Assembly: GCA_900316265.1 (NCBI GenBank)
Contig: ONCH01000004.1
Coordinates: 62,001-126,000, forward strand
Direction: 5' to 3'
Source: an uncultured Prevotellaceae bacterium
Lineage (GTDB): Bacteria > Bacteroidota > Bacteroidia > Bacteroidales > Bacteroidaceae
DNA: 64,000 bases
This document shows, one piece after another, positions 15,894 through 24,660 of this stretch. The position numbers and the translations under genes are program-made. The first letter of the stretch is position 1; every line of letters begins with the position of its first letter. The notes beneath the pieces were generated by a model that saw nothing but the letters and a program-made list of their open reading frames with translations, searched no databases and was not told the DNA's origin.

Positions 15894-17171
15894 CTATGCC
15901 TTACGAAGACGGTAGGCGTAGATGGCAAGGAAGACGATGATGAGTAGCAGGACGGCTATCACACCATATAGGCAGTACTGCAGGTGTTGAGCTTGTTGCT
16001 CAGCCAGCTGGCGCTCTTTGGCATCTGTTTCATAGATAGTGGAAAGCAGTATGGCATCGGTACGCTTCTGTCTGACAAGGGCGGAGTCGTAGGCTTCGGC
16101 TATCTGGCTGGCTACACTGAGGGCAGAATCCTTGCGCCCTGCAAAGAGGTTGGCACGGTATTTGGGCAACAGATAGCGACCAATGTTTTCAAGGTCAGTT
16201 TCGAAGGCACTCTCTTGCATGTAACGATGAAGGAGCTGGTAGTGATCGGCGGCATCTTCGTAGCGCTCAGTCAGCATCAGGTATTCTGTGCTGTTGATGA
16301 TATGCCCCAGTCGTTTCGAGGTGCGTGTGGAGAGATAGTCCCTGTAGGCACGCTCAGCGGCTATCGACCCTCCGCGTTTATGCTCCAGCAAGGCACGGCA
16401 ATAGCAGATGTCGGCCTTCATCTCGTCGATATAGATAGTGTCTCGGTCAGAGCGGTTGCAGGCAATAGCAAACAGGGAGTCTTGTCGTTCTACCCAGGGA
16501 AGAGCCTCTGCATAGTTGCCTGCCTGGATATAGGCCAGCGCTACCGACTTCATGGTGTGCTGACTCTCACGGAAGTCGAGTGGGGCATGGTGGATTTTCA
16601 GCATGTTGTGAATATCGTTCAGCGCTGCCTGAAAACTCTGTGCCGCCTCTGCTTTCTGGCCGAGATAGAGATGGCTCTCACCAATCATTTCTGCTATATC
16701 GTGAAGACGCGTGAACTCGTCGCCCCCTGCTTCTCTCAGCTTCTTGTCGAAGACGTTGGCTTCGCGGAGGACTTCGTCGTAGCGCTTCATGTGGCACAAC
16801 AGGCGGAGATAGTCCTTGCAGGTATAGTTATAGCACTCGAAGTCGCCCTGATCTTCCAGTTCGCTGGCGCTGACATCTGCCAGCTTGTAATAGAGGTTCA
16901 GCGACTTACGGTATTGACCACTGGAGTTATAGGAGATGGTGCGATAGAAGAGACCCCTGACTTTTGACAACTCGCCTTTCTTCTCCACACTGTCGATGAC
17001 GGCGAGTGTACGAGGTATGTCACGCGTGTCGAAGGCAGAGAAGATGACGGAATCGACATGCGTGCGCTGGTTTTCATCGGTAATGCCACGATGCCGAGGC
17101 TCTTCGCCGCAACTCATGACAATAGCGGTGATTAGCGCAAGGATGGGGACAAGTACTGTCAGCTTCTTCAT
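15894..17171 (-). CDS. TPR lipoprotein with C-terminal membrane helix
   Basis: This 425-aa protein has a lipoprotein signal ending at Cys21 (IVMSCGEE), alpha-helical TPR-like repeats over about 40-380 (for example GLFYRTISYNSSGQYRKSL and YIQAGNYAEALPWVERQ), and a single membrane helix at about 396-417, ending only a few residues later in YRLRKA. In Bacteroidales, periplasmic TPR domains followed by such a helix usually continue into a histidine kinase or DNA-binding domain. Here the cytoplasmic part is missing. It overlaps the upstream kinase gene by 4 bp and is the last gene of a four-gene sensory operon. A role as an accessory sensor or scaffold for the kinase is inference. Confidence 0.7.
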   Translation of the reverse strand: MKKLTVLVPILALITAIVMSCGEEPRHRGITDENQRTHVDSVIFSAFDTRDIPRTLAVIDSVEKKGELSKVRGLFYRTISYNSSGQYRKSLNLYYKLADVSASELEDQGDFECYNYTCKDYLRLLCHMKRYDEVLREANVFDKKLREAGGDEFTRLHDIAEMIGESHLYLGQKAEAAQSFQAALNDIHNMLKIHHAPLDFRESQHTMKSVALAYIQAGNYAEALPWVERQDSLFAIACNRSDRDTIYIDEMKADICYCRALLEHKRGGSIAAERAYRDYLSTRTSKRLGHIINSTEYLMLTERYEDAADHYQLLHRYMQESAFETDLENIGRYLLPKYRANLFAGRKDSALSVASQIAEAYDSALVRQKRTDAILLSTIYETDAKERQLAEQQAQHLQYCLYGVIAVLLLIIVFLAIYAYRLRKA

Positions 17172-19030
17172 GACTCAGATGATTGATGTGTGGGTAATGT
17201 AAGTACCATACGGGTGCCGCCAACATAGAGGCTGTCAATGTCGAGGGTAGCGCCCAGTCGCTGAGCCAACTGACGGCAAAGGAAAAGACCCATGCCCAGA
17301 CCTTCGTTGAAGTTGTTGAGCTTGGTGAACTGCGTGAAGGCGCGTTCCTGGTCTTCCTTCGGAATACCTGGACCATTGTCGGCAACGTAGAAACAGATGT
17401 TGCCTGCTTTCTGCTCACAACCGATGGTAATCTGTCCCTGTAGCGTATATTTGTTGGCATTATGCAGCAACTCGCTGAGAATCTTCGTCAGGTAAGCCTT
17501 GTTGGTGGTAACCGTCAGATTGTCTGCAGGAATCTGCACTTTCAGCTCTACGGTGTCTGGGTTGCGCATCACGATGTCGCGTACCACCTCCTGACAGAGT
17601 GCACTGCAATCAACGAGGTCGGTCAACGGTGTCTCGCCAGTCTGTTCCAGTTCCAGCACCTTCTTCCAGTTGTCAATGATGCTGGTGATGGTCTGACCGT
17701 TCAACTTGATTTCACGTGTGACATCATCCAAGTCCTTTTCGCCCATAAGACTATGACCGTCGCGCAGCACCTGAGCAAAACCGCTGATGATATTCAGAGG
17801 AGTACGTATCTGGTGGAACATATCCTGGATGAATGCCGTCTTCTTCTGGTCAGACTCTTCTGCCAGCGTCTTGGCAACTGTCAGTTCCTTGTTCTTTCGT
17901 TCTGTCTCACTGCGGGCCGTTTCCAGCTCAGCCACGTGACTGGCAATGGACTGTTGCATGGTATGGAAACTGTTCTGCAACTTACCCACCTCGTCGATGC
18001 GTGTGCTGGGAGGTATCTGACGGTCGAAATGTCCCGCTGCAATAGCGGTTGTCAGTCGGGTCAGCGTGGTGACAGGTTTCACAGTTCTGCGAATGATGTA
18101 ATAACAGATGGCAAACATAAACAACAGACCAAAGACAATGATGCTGACAATGACCATAATCATGTTGTTGTAGTCCCTGAAGATATCCTCCTCAGGACAC
18201 ACAAGAACCAGTCGCCAACCAGAGTCGGACAACGGCTGTTGCAAAACCAGACAGTCGCGACGCTGCAGGTCGCTCATCTTGACGCCTTCCTTGCTGGAGG
18301 CTATGATGGTATTCTTGGCACCGACAAGGATGAAGTAGGAGTCAGGATAGTGCCATTCCTGCTTCAGTATCTCTGAAAGCATGCGCTGCGAGAGGTCTAC
18401 TGATATGACGCCGACGGTCTGACCGTTGCTGGTGACCAGGGGCTTACAGTAGCTGGCTATGACGTCGCGTGAATAGATGCCGCTGGGGTTATAGTCGCGG
18501 AAGGGGTCTACCCAGCAAGCCTTGCCTTGCTTCATGGGTTGCTGATACCAGTCCATATCGAAGTAGCGGTACTTGTCGCTGCCTTCGTTCTCTGTCTCTA
18601 TATGTCCTTCGTTATTAAAGGAGTAGGCGGAGAAGTAGTGGCCTTCGCTGGGGAAGTAGTCGGGCACCATCGCTATGCTACACCCGTTTAACATGGGATT
18701 GATGGTCAATATGCGTGCCGACAGTGCCAGCAATGAGTCGGGTTGCAGATTGCGAAGCACCTGCCAGTCGGTGTTGAGTGTGGCAACCTCTACTTCGTCC
18801 ATGATGCCGGTGAGACGCTGCACGGTATTGGTGAGCATCTGTCCGGACTCTTCGATGGCGGCCTGCCGTACGGATGTTTTTGAACGGTGTATGAGGATGG
18901 CCATGGTCACGGCAAAGATTATCACGACGAACGTCAGGATGCTGACGCTCAGACGGATGGATACCGACTTGTTGATATATCTGATGACCGTATTCATATT
19001 CTTTTCATGCTCCCATTTTTTCTGCGCCAA
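17168..19030 (-). CDS. Cache-HAMP sensor histidine kinase
   Basis: Numbering is for the 620-aa form. A membrane helix at about 28-47, a periplasmic Cache-type sensor at about 60-285, a second helix at about 290-312, HAMP at about 313-365, a coiled coil, HisKA with phospho-acceptor His406 in DMFHQIRTPLN, and an HATPase domain with N-box LLHNANKYT, G1 VADNGPGIP and G2 GLGMGLFLC. It is thus a complete kinase. The start is more likely Met12 (18997), because from there the N-terminus aligns with that of the upstream paralogue (xxVIRYxxxSxSxRLS). It overlaps the TPR lipoprotein gene by 4 bp. No response regulator lies in this operon, so its partner is elsewhere. Confidence 0.85.
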   Translation of the reverse strand: MAQKKWEHEKNMNTVIRYINKSVSIRLSVSILTFVVIIFAVTMAILIHRSKTSVRQAAIEESGQMLTNTVQRLTGIMDEVEVATLNTDWQVLRNLQPDSLLALSARILTINPMLNGCSIAMVPDYFPSEGHYFSAYSFNNEGHIETENEGSDKYRYFDMDWYQQPMKQGKACWVDPFRDYNPSGIYSRDVIASYCKPLVTSNGQTVGVISVDLSQRMLSEILKQEWHYPDSYFILVGAKNTIIASSKEGVKMSDLQRRDCLVLQQPLSDSGWRLVLVCPEEDIFRDYNNMIMVIVSIIVFGLLFMFAICYYIIRRTVKPVTTLTRLTTAIAAGHFDRQIPPSTRIDEVGKLQNSFHTMQQSIASHVAELETARSETERKNKELTVAKTLAEESDQKKTAFIQDMFHQIRTPLNIISGFAQVLRDGHSLMGEKDLDDVTREIKLNGQTITSIIDNWKKVLELEQTGETPLTDLVDCSALCQEVVRDIVMRNPDTVELKVQIPADNLTVTTNKAYLTKILSELLHNANKYTLQGQITIGCEQKAGNICFYVADNGPGIPKEDQERAFTQFTKLNNFNEGLGMGLFLCRQLAQRLGATLDIDSLYVGGTRMVLTLPTHQSSES

Positions 19031-20486
19031 CGCCTATTCCCTGTGCTTCCTGTAAGTACTTGTCGAGAAGCGTAGTCACCTGATTGGTGTTTGCTAACAT
19101 GTCATCGACGGTACTGCCGAAGTCCTCTGCTGTCAGGTCATGGTGATAGTCGCAGATGGAACGGGCTTCTGTCAGGATATTCCTTACGGGCTGTTCCATC
19201 TCCTCCGACATCTGGTGCAGCACGTTAGTCTTTAGTTGTTCCTCCTCCTTGATGCGGTTGTAGGCGATGCCCAGTTCCTGGTTCTGCTGCTCCAGTGTTT
19301 CTGTCTCCTGACGCAGCTGACCAATGTATTGGCGGAGGGCCTGCTGCATCTTCCTGAATCGTCGCTGCAGCGTACCAATCTCGTCAGGACGTTTGCTGTC
19401 AGGCACTTCATCGGCAAAATCTCCTTCCGCTGTCAGTGTGGTAAAGTTGGCAAGCCGTCTGAGTGAACGCAGGTTGCGGTCAACGATTACAAGACAGAAC
19501 ACGAGCAACAGCAGCAATCCCACCGCCATGATGATGCGTGCTGTACGATACAGCTTGTTGTAGGACGCGAAGATGTCGCTCTCAGGACAGATGATGGCTA
19601 CGCTCCAGCCCGTATATTTAAAGGGCTTGTAGAATACGTAGCAGGGTTCATCATTGATGTTCACAATGTGATTACCTGTCTCTCCTGCCAACATGGCTTC
19701 GCCAATGCCTCTCCAAATGGAGTCCTCATGTTCCATGGTCTGGGTGAACACCGTTTCATAGAACAGCTTTGTTGTGTCGGGATGCACCAGATAGGTGCCA
19801 CCCTTGCCCAGCAAGATACTATAGGAATGGGGGTAGGGTTTAATCTTGCTGATGGTAGAGGAGAACCAGTCGAGTCGGATGTCAATAGAGAGCACACCCA
19901 CCACCTGGTTCTTCGCATCGTGAATGGGCAGGCTGTAGCTGGAGAAGATATCCTTGATGACGATGCCTTCTTTGGTGTCTTCATAATAGGGTTCTATCCA
20001 GTAGGGCTTGTCGAGCAGCGAAGGGATGAGATACCAGTCCATGCAGTGGTATTGGTAATAGTCCGTGCCCACTTGCTTGGTCTGTATGGAGTCTGCATTG
20101 TGATAGGAGTAGGCACAGAAATAACGGCCTTTCTCTTTATAATAGTAAGGTTCGAAGCTGATGCTGCAACCCGTCAGATTAGGATTGCTCTCCAGCACCT
20201 TCCTGCTATAGTCGAACATAAGGTCTGGTTGGTCAAGATGACTCTCAATGACTACCAGCATGTTGTTGGCTGCTACCTCGGCACTATGCAGGGTGTTGTC
20301 AATATGCAGCACGGCACCCTCAATGGTCTTGGTGGCCTTGTTCCAAGCCTCTTCACGCACCACCTCGCGTGTCTCGGAGAACATGAGGGTAAAAGCCGTG
20401 GTAAAGATAGCTGCCACGAAAACCACCACCCAGAAGCTCAGTCGCCTGGATAGAGAGCTGCGCACATATCGTATCACCCACTTCAT
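19005..20486 (-). CDS. Cache-HAMP sensor with degenerate HisKA, no ATPase domain
   Basis: This 493-aa protein is a paralogue of the kinase encoded next: same N-terminus (VIRYVRSSLSRRLS), same periplasmic Cache domain (LTGCSISFEP, CMDWYLIP, VVGVLSIDIRLDWF), a second helix at about 318-336, then HAMP and a coiled coil. The HisKA-like segment LKTNVLHQMSEEMEQPVRNI aligns with the kinase, but the phospho-acceptor position is Glu428 and the R-T-P is E-Q-P. The protein ends about 65 residues later with no HATPase domain. It cannot autophosphorylate by the usual route, but keeps a four-helix dimerisation region. It may form a heterodimer with the intact kinase (inference). Starts overlap by 4 bp with the binding-protein gene. 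Confidence 0.8.
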   Translation of the reverse strand: MKWVIRYVRSSLSRRLSFWVVVFVAAIFTTAFTLMFSETREVVREEAWNKATKTIEGAVLHIDNTLHSAEVAANNMLVVIESHLDQPDLMFDYSRKVLESNPNLTGCSISFEPYYYKEKGRYFCAYSYHNADSIQTKQVGTDYYQYHCMDWYLIPSLLDKPYWIEPYYEDTKEGIVIKDIFSSYSLPIHDAKNQVVGVLSIDIRLDWFSSTISKIKPYPHSYSILLGKGGTYLVHPDTTKLFYETVFTQTMEHEDSIWRGIGEAMLAGETGNHIVNINDEPCYVFYKPFKYTGWSVAIICPESDIFASYNKLYRTARIIMAVGLLLLLVFCLVIVDRNLRSLRRLANFTTLTAEGDFADEVPDSKRPDEIGTLQRRFRKMQQALRQYIGQLRQETETLEQQNQELGIAYNRIKEEEQLKTNVLHQMSEEMEQPVRNILTEARSICDYHHDLTAEDFGSTVDDMLANTNQVTTLLDKYLQEAQGIGVGAEKMGA

Positions 20487-21442
20487 AAGCCCATTATCTC
20501 CTGATATGTTACCGGACGTGCTATCAGTCCACTCTCTGTCATCATTTGCGAGGCTTTCTCTACCATGTCTTCTCGCACACGGAACTCACGTTTGCCACTG
20601 TCCTTGTTGATTTGTAGTCGCAGACATTCCTCCAGCATCAGTTTCTGCATGTGTCGGTTGGTGGGAGAATGATACTTGCGAACATATTTCATGACGATGT
20701 CGAGTGCTTCCTTGGGATGAGCGGCTGCCCACTCCCAGCCGCGACGACTGGCCTTGGCAAAGTTCTGGCAGGCAGTACGGTGTTTCTCAAAATAGTCACG
20801 CTTCACATAGACGCCCATCTCCTGGATGTTGTAGTCGTGGTCAGAGAACCGGTAGATACTCTCGTCAGTGAACTTGAAGCCAGACTGAAGCAACTGGTAG
20901 TACTCATTATAGCTTACGACCATAGTGGCATCGACAGCACCGCTAAGGAACAGGTTGATACCGCTGGTAAAGCGCACCCATTTATAATGTGTTCCTTCAC
21001 GACGATCCATAATGAAGGTCAGGTAGTTGGGGTCGGAATTGAAAATAGCCACCTTCTTGCCCTTCATCTTCAGGGGGTTGGTGTCCCAGCGTGAGATGAG
21101 CATGTTACTGCTGTTCATGGATTCCTGGAAGATGTTTACCAACGGGAATCCTTGGGAAATGAAGTCCATAGCCGATAGGAGCGAAAACATAGCGGCGTGA
21201 CACTGTTGGGACTTCAGTCGTGTCAGTGCTGAACTAGTCAGGGTGGGGTGCTGAATATCGACATCAAGACCTGCCTCCTTGTAGAACCCACGCTCGTAGG
21301 CTACATAATAACCAGCAAACTGTGCCTGAGCCATCCATGCAGTGGTAAACACGAAACGCTCATGTTGCGCCCTTGCAATGATGGTTGATAGCAACAACAA
21401 CGTTGTTACTATGGCCAATCGTCGATAGTTTTTACCTTTCAT
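20483..21442 (-). CDS. NMT1/THI5-like periplasmic binding protein
   Basis: This 319-aa secreted protein has a signal peptide at about 1-25 (IIARA-QHERF) and the NMT1/THI5 (SsuA/ThiY-like) substrate-binding fold. Landmarks are WMAQAQFAGYYVAYERGFYKEAGLDV, AAMFSLLSAMDFISQG, and GKKVAIFN. Relatives deliver thiamine precursors, sulfonates or nitrate to ABC permeases. Here no permease or ATPase gene is adjacent. Instead it is the first gene of an operon with two Cache-HAMP sensors, so it more probably presents a ligand to them than imports it. A TACCTTTG element lies 25 bp upstream of the start. Confidence 0.8.
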   Translation of the reverse strand: MKGKNYRRLAIVTTLLLLSTIIARAQHERFVFTTAWMAQAQFAGYYVAYERGFYKEAGLDVDIQHPTLTSSALTRLKSQQCHAAMFSLLSAMDFISQGFPLVNIFQESMNSSNMLISRWDTNPLKMKGKKVAIFNSDPNYLTFIMDRREGTHYKWVRFTSGINLFLSGAVDATMVVSYNEYYQLLQSGFKFTDESIYRFSDHDYNIQEMGVYVKRDYFEKHRTACQNFAKASRRGWEWAAAHPKEALDIVMKYVRKYHSPTNRHMQKLMLEECLRLQINKDSGKREFRVREDMVEKASQMMTESGLIARPVTYQEIMGL

Positions 21443-21466
21443 GCCTAGTTAGTGCTTTCTAAGCTG

Positions 21467-21474
21467 CAAAGGTA
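21467..21474 (-). promoter_or_regulatory. -7 element of the binding protein-kinase operon
   Basis: TACCTTTG on the minus strand with an AT-rich upstream stretch. The predicted start is about 20 nt before the ATG. The -33 TTTG is not clear. Confidence 0.5.
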
Positions 21475-21533
21475 AAAAAAATAATTGAAAAGAGAAAGTT
21501 TTTTGGTGTAAAACTACACAATTTTATTCAAAA

Positions 21534-23333
21534 TTACCTATTCTTCAGGTCGTGGCTGGTCAACTGAAGGATAGCCTTTGACAAACGAAGCAAGCGCTCG
21601 CTGTCGTTACTCTCATTGGCAATCATGCTGTTGGCATCAATGTCGTAGGCCATCCAACCTGTAGTGTCATACACAGATACGCAACTGGTAGAGTTGTGAT
21701 AGGCCATCGGCTGACGATAGCTGTTGCTAGCGATGTCACGGCTAAAACGGAAGTCGTCGTGACGGATACCCAACTGGCCAAGTAGGGTGGCGGCGAGATC
21801 GCTCTGGTTGCAGAGACAGTCAATAACAACAGGCTGGCGGACGGCACCACCTACCCACAGCATGGGGATATGGTTGTAGAGACGCGTGCTCTCGTCAATG
21901 CCTTTGTAGCGATAGCCGTGGTCGGGCAGAATGACAACCAATGTGTTCTTCCAAGTGGGTGTCTTGCGCAAGTCGTCGATAAAACGGCCAATGCACTGGT
22001 CTAGGTAGTTGAAGGCATTATACACCTCATCATCCAACACCTTCGTGGGGACGTCCCATGGTTCATGGCTGGATAGGGTGAGCAGCGTCTTCATCCAAGG
22101 TTTGTTGTTCTGTTCTTTCTGGATATCAGCTAAGAGCGTATCGAACATAATATCATCGCGCACACCCCATTGACAAGTGGACTGTTCGTCACTCGTGTAG
22201 TCGGCTTTCCATACCAGATGGTCGTAGCCCGTCCCCAATACGTAGCTCCGCATATTGGTGAAGTTGATGTCGCCACCATAGTAGAAGGTGTTCTGATAGC
22301 CAGCCTGTCCAAGAGAATGGGCTATCGATGGCATCTTGCGACTCTTCTCAGGTACCTTCATGACTGACGTGACGGGGAAAGCCGGATAGCCACTGAGGAT
22401 ACTCACCATACCTTTGTCGGTGCGCCATGAGTTGGCGTAACACTCTGAGAAATAGATGCCTTCCTGTGCCAACTGGTTCAAACGAGGCGTTATCTCTGGA
22501 TGACCACCTATCTCTGTAAACTGTCCACCACAACTCTCCATGACGATAATTAGGATGTTGGGGCGCTGAGTAGTAAGCAAGGTGTCAGCATTCGTACTGT
22601 CGGTATAGAACAGACTATCAGTCAGTGCTTTACACTCGTCATCAGGCATGTAGTTGTAGCTGACGATGTAGCTGCCTGACTTTCCTAACGACGAGAGGAA
22701 CGAGAAGACAGGATTGACAGCAGCATGGTTTAAGAACTGATTCTGTGAGAAATACACCTGTCCGATGTTCGTCGTTGACTCACCCAGACCACCGCGAATA
22801 CCAATGATGATAGGTCCAATGAGTAGCAGGGAAACGATGGTGCCCAGTATGCGATGGTATGCACGCTGAAAACGAGTGTGAAGACTGGTAAAAGCTAGAT
22901 AAATGAGTACTACTAGTATAATTAGCATGACTAGCCTCAATAACAAATAGCCTGTCGTCACGCTGGCCATAGCTTCTGTAGGTGTCTCCAAATACTGCAG
23001 ACACGATGCATCGAGTTTGAAGCGCCAGAAAGGGTAGAGGCTAGTGTCAGCGACAAAAGCCAACGAGAAGGCCACAGCCACCACCATATTATATATAAGG
23101 TACGCGATGCGAGGCATCTTCACCCATAGCGAGAAAATAGTAAGCAGGAAGGGTACGCAAAAGAAATAGAGCGCTGTAGAAAGGTCAAGCGATAGACCGT
23201 GCCACACGACAGCGGCATAGTCGCTCAACGATAGACTCTCGCCACATGCCAGCATAAACACCAACTTGGCAACCACGAACAATGCGATAGTCACCAAGTA
23301 GTATTTCAGCAGGTATAGTGCGCGCTGTAACAT
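21534..23333 (-). CDS. LTA synthase/MdoB-like sulfatase-fold membrane transferase
   Basis: This 599-aa protein has five hydrophobic segments over about residues 1-175, then an extracytoplasmic alkaline-phosphatase-superfamily domain. The metal and nucleophile motifs are IIVMESCGGQ (Glu) and NSWRTDKGMVSILSG (Thr nucleophile), and later LPDHGYRYKG. Such enzymes move phosphoglycerol or phosphoethanolamine onto envelope glycans or lipids. A Gram-negative Bacteroidales lacks lipoteichoic acid, so a periplasmic glycan or lipid A acceptor is more likely. It lies 10 bp downstream of miaB, joined by a TTATCTCTTATCC-type repeat. Confidence 0.85.
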   Translation of the reverse strand: MLQRALYLLKYYLVTIALFVVAKLVFMLACGESLSLSDYAAVVWHGLSLDLSTALYFFCVPFLLTIFSLWVKMPRIAYLIYNMVVAVAFSLAFVADTSLYPFWRFKLDASCLQYLETPTEAMASVTTGYLLLRLVMLIILVVLIYLAFTSLHTRFQRAYHRILGTIVSLLLIGPIIIGIRGGLGESTTNIGQVYFSQNQFLNHAAVNPVFSFLSSLGKSGSYIVSYNYMPDDECKALTDSLFYTDSTNADTLLTTQRPNILIIVMESCGGQFTEIGGHPEITPRLNQLAQEGIYFSECYANSWRTDKGMVSILSGYPAFPVTSVMKVPEKSRKMPSIAHSLGQAGYQNTFYYGGDINFTNMRSYVLGTGYDHLVWKADYTSDEQSTCQWGVRDDIMFDTLLADIQKEQNNKPWMKTLLTLSSHEPWDVPTKVLDDEVYNAFNYLDQCIGRFIDDLRKTPTWKNTLVVILPDHGYRYKGIDESTRLYNHIPMLWVGGAVRQPVVIDCLCNQSDLAATLLGQLGIRHDDFRFSRDIASNSYRQPMAYHNSTSCVSVYDTTGWMAYDIDANSMIANESNDSERLLRLSKAILQLTSHDLKNR

Positions 23334-23343
23334 CTATTATCTC

Positions 23344-24651
23344 TTATCCTTTATCTATTATCTCACCCAATAGAGTAGCACTCGTTGAACCCGTGATGCG
23401 GACGCGCACCGTCTCACCGATATGGTGATTGCCTTTGTTGACAACGACTGCCTTGTTCTGTTCCGTACGTCCCATCAGCTGCTCACGGCTACGCTTCGAG
23501 AAAGCTTCCAACAACACATCGAATTCCTTTCCCTCGTCTTTCTTGTTCTGCTGAGCAGAAATCTCAGTCTGCAGGGCGATGAGTTCGTTCAGACGGCGTA
23601 TCTTCTCTTCCTCAGGAACATCGTCGGGCAAGTGTTTCGAGGCGTAGGTGCCAGGACGCTCCGAGTATTTGAACATAAAGGCAGAGTCGTAGCCCACCTC
23701 ACGCATCAGCGACAAGCTGAGCTGGTGGTCTTCCTCCGTTTCACTGTGGTATCCTACAAAGATATCCGTTGACAGTCCGCAGTCGGGGATAATGCGACGG
23801 ATAGCGGCCACACGGTCCAGGTACCATTCGCGGGTGTACTTGCGATTCATCAGTTTCAGAATACGGTCCGAACCACTCTGCACAGGCAGGTGGATGTGCT
23901 TGCAGACATTAGGCATCTCAGCTATGACACGCAGGGTCTCGTCGCTCATATCTTTTGGATGGCTCGTGGTGAAGCGGATACGCATCTGGGGGGCCTCCTC
24001 AGCTACGCGGCGTAAGAGATTGGGGAAACCAATCTCTGCATTATAGCTGTTTACATTCTGTCCCAGTAGCGTTATTTCCTTGAAGCCACGGTCGCGCAGG
24101 TCGCGTACCTCTCTTAATATACTCTCCAAATCACGGCTGCGCTCACGACCACGGGTGTAAGGCACGATGCAGTAGTGACAGAAATTGTTGCAACCGCGCA
24201 TGATGCTGACGAAACCACCTATCTTGGCACCATGCAGGCGCTGGGGCACGATGTCCTTGTAGGTCTCACTAGTGGATAGTTCGATATTCATCGCCTTATG
24301 ACCCGTCTCTGCCTGTGCTATCAGGTCGGGTAACGACAGATAAGCATCAGGACCAGCCACTAGGTCACAGTGGTGGTTCTCCAGTAGGTCGTCCTTTACG
24401 CGCTCAGCCATACAGCCAAGAACACCGATAATGAGCTTGCGTTTGCGACGCAAGGCATCGAGGGCGTCGAGGCGATGATAGATTTTCTGCTCAGCATTGT
24501 CGCGTACTGAGCAGGTGTTCAGGAATACGGCATCAGCATCATCCAGCTGTTCCGTGGTCTCATAGCCAGCCATCTGCATCACGGAGGCAACAACCTCCGA
24601 GTCTGCGACGTTCATCTGACATCCATAAGTTTCTATAAAAAGTTTCTTCAT
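23344..24651 (-). CDS. miaB: tRNA-2-methylthio-N6-dimethylallyladenosine synthase
   Basis: This 435-aa protein has all three MiaB domains: N-terminal UPF0004 with ETYGCQMNVADSE and two more Cys (NTCSVRDNAE, GVLGCMAER), the radical-SAM core with GCNNFCHYCIVPYTRGRE, and a C-terminal TRAM domain ending near LGEIIDKG. It adds a methylthio group to i6A37 of tRNAs reading UNN codons. Length and cluster ligands are complete. It is placed between the SDR and the LTA synthase-like gene on one strand with gaps of about 10 bp. Confidence 0.97.
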   Translation of the reverse strand: MKKLFIETYGCQMNVADSEVVASVMQMAGYETTEQLDDADAVFLNTCSVRDNAEQKIYHRLDALDALRRKRKLIIGVLGCMAERVKDDLLENHHCDLVAGPDAYLSLPDLIAQAETGHKAMNIELSTSETYKDIVPQRLHGAKIGGFVSIMRGCNNFCHYCIVPYTRGRERSRDLESILREVRDLRDRGFKEITLLGQNVNSYNAEIGFPNLLRRVAEEAPQMRIRFTTSHPKDMSDETLRVIAEMPNVCKHIHLPVQSGSDRILKLMNRKYTREWYLDRVAAIRRIIPDCGLSTDIFVGYHSETEEDHQLSLSLMREVGYDSAFMFKYSERPGTYASKHLPDDVPEEEKIRRLNELIALQTEISAQQNKKDEGKEFDVLLEAFSKRSREQLMGRTEQNKAVVVNKGNHHIGETVRVRITGSTSATLLGEIIDKG

Positions 24652-24660
24652 TTGCTATTG

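Noticed and set aside
20483-21442. Binding protein as part of a local ABC importer
   Set aside because: No permease or ATPase gene is within the operon or next to it. All partners are sensors.
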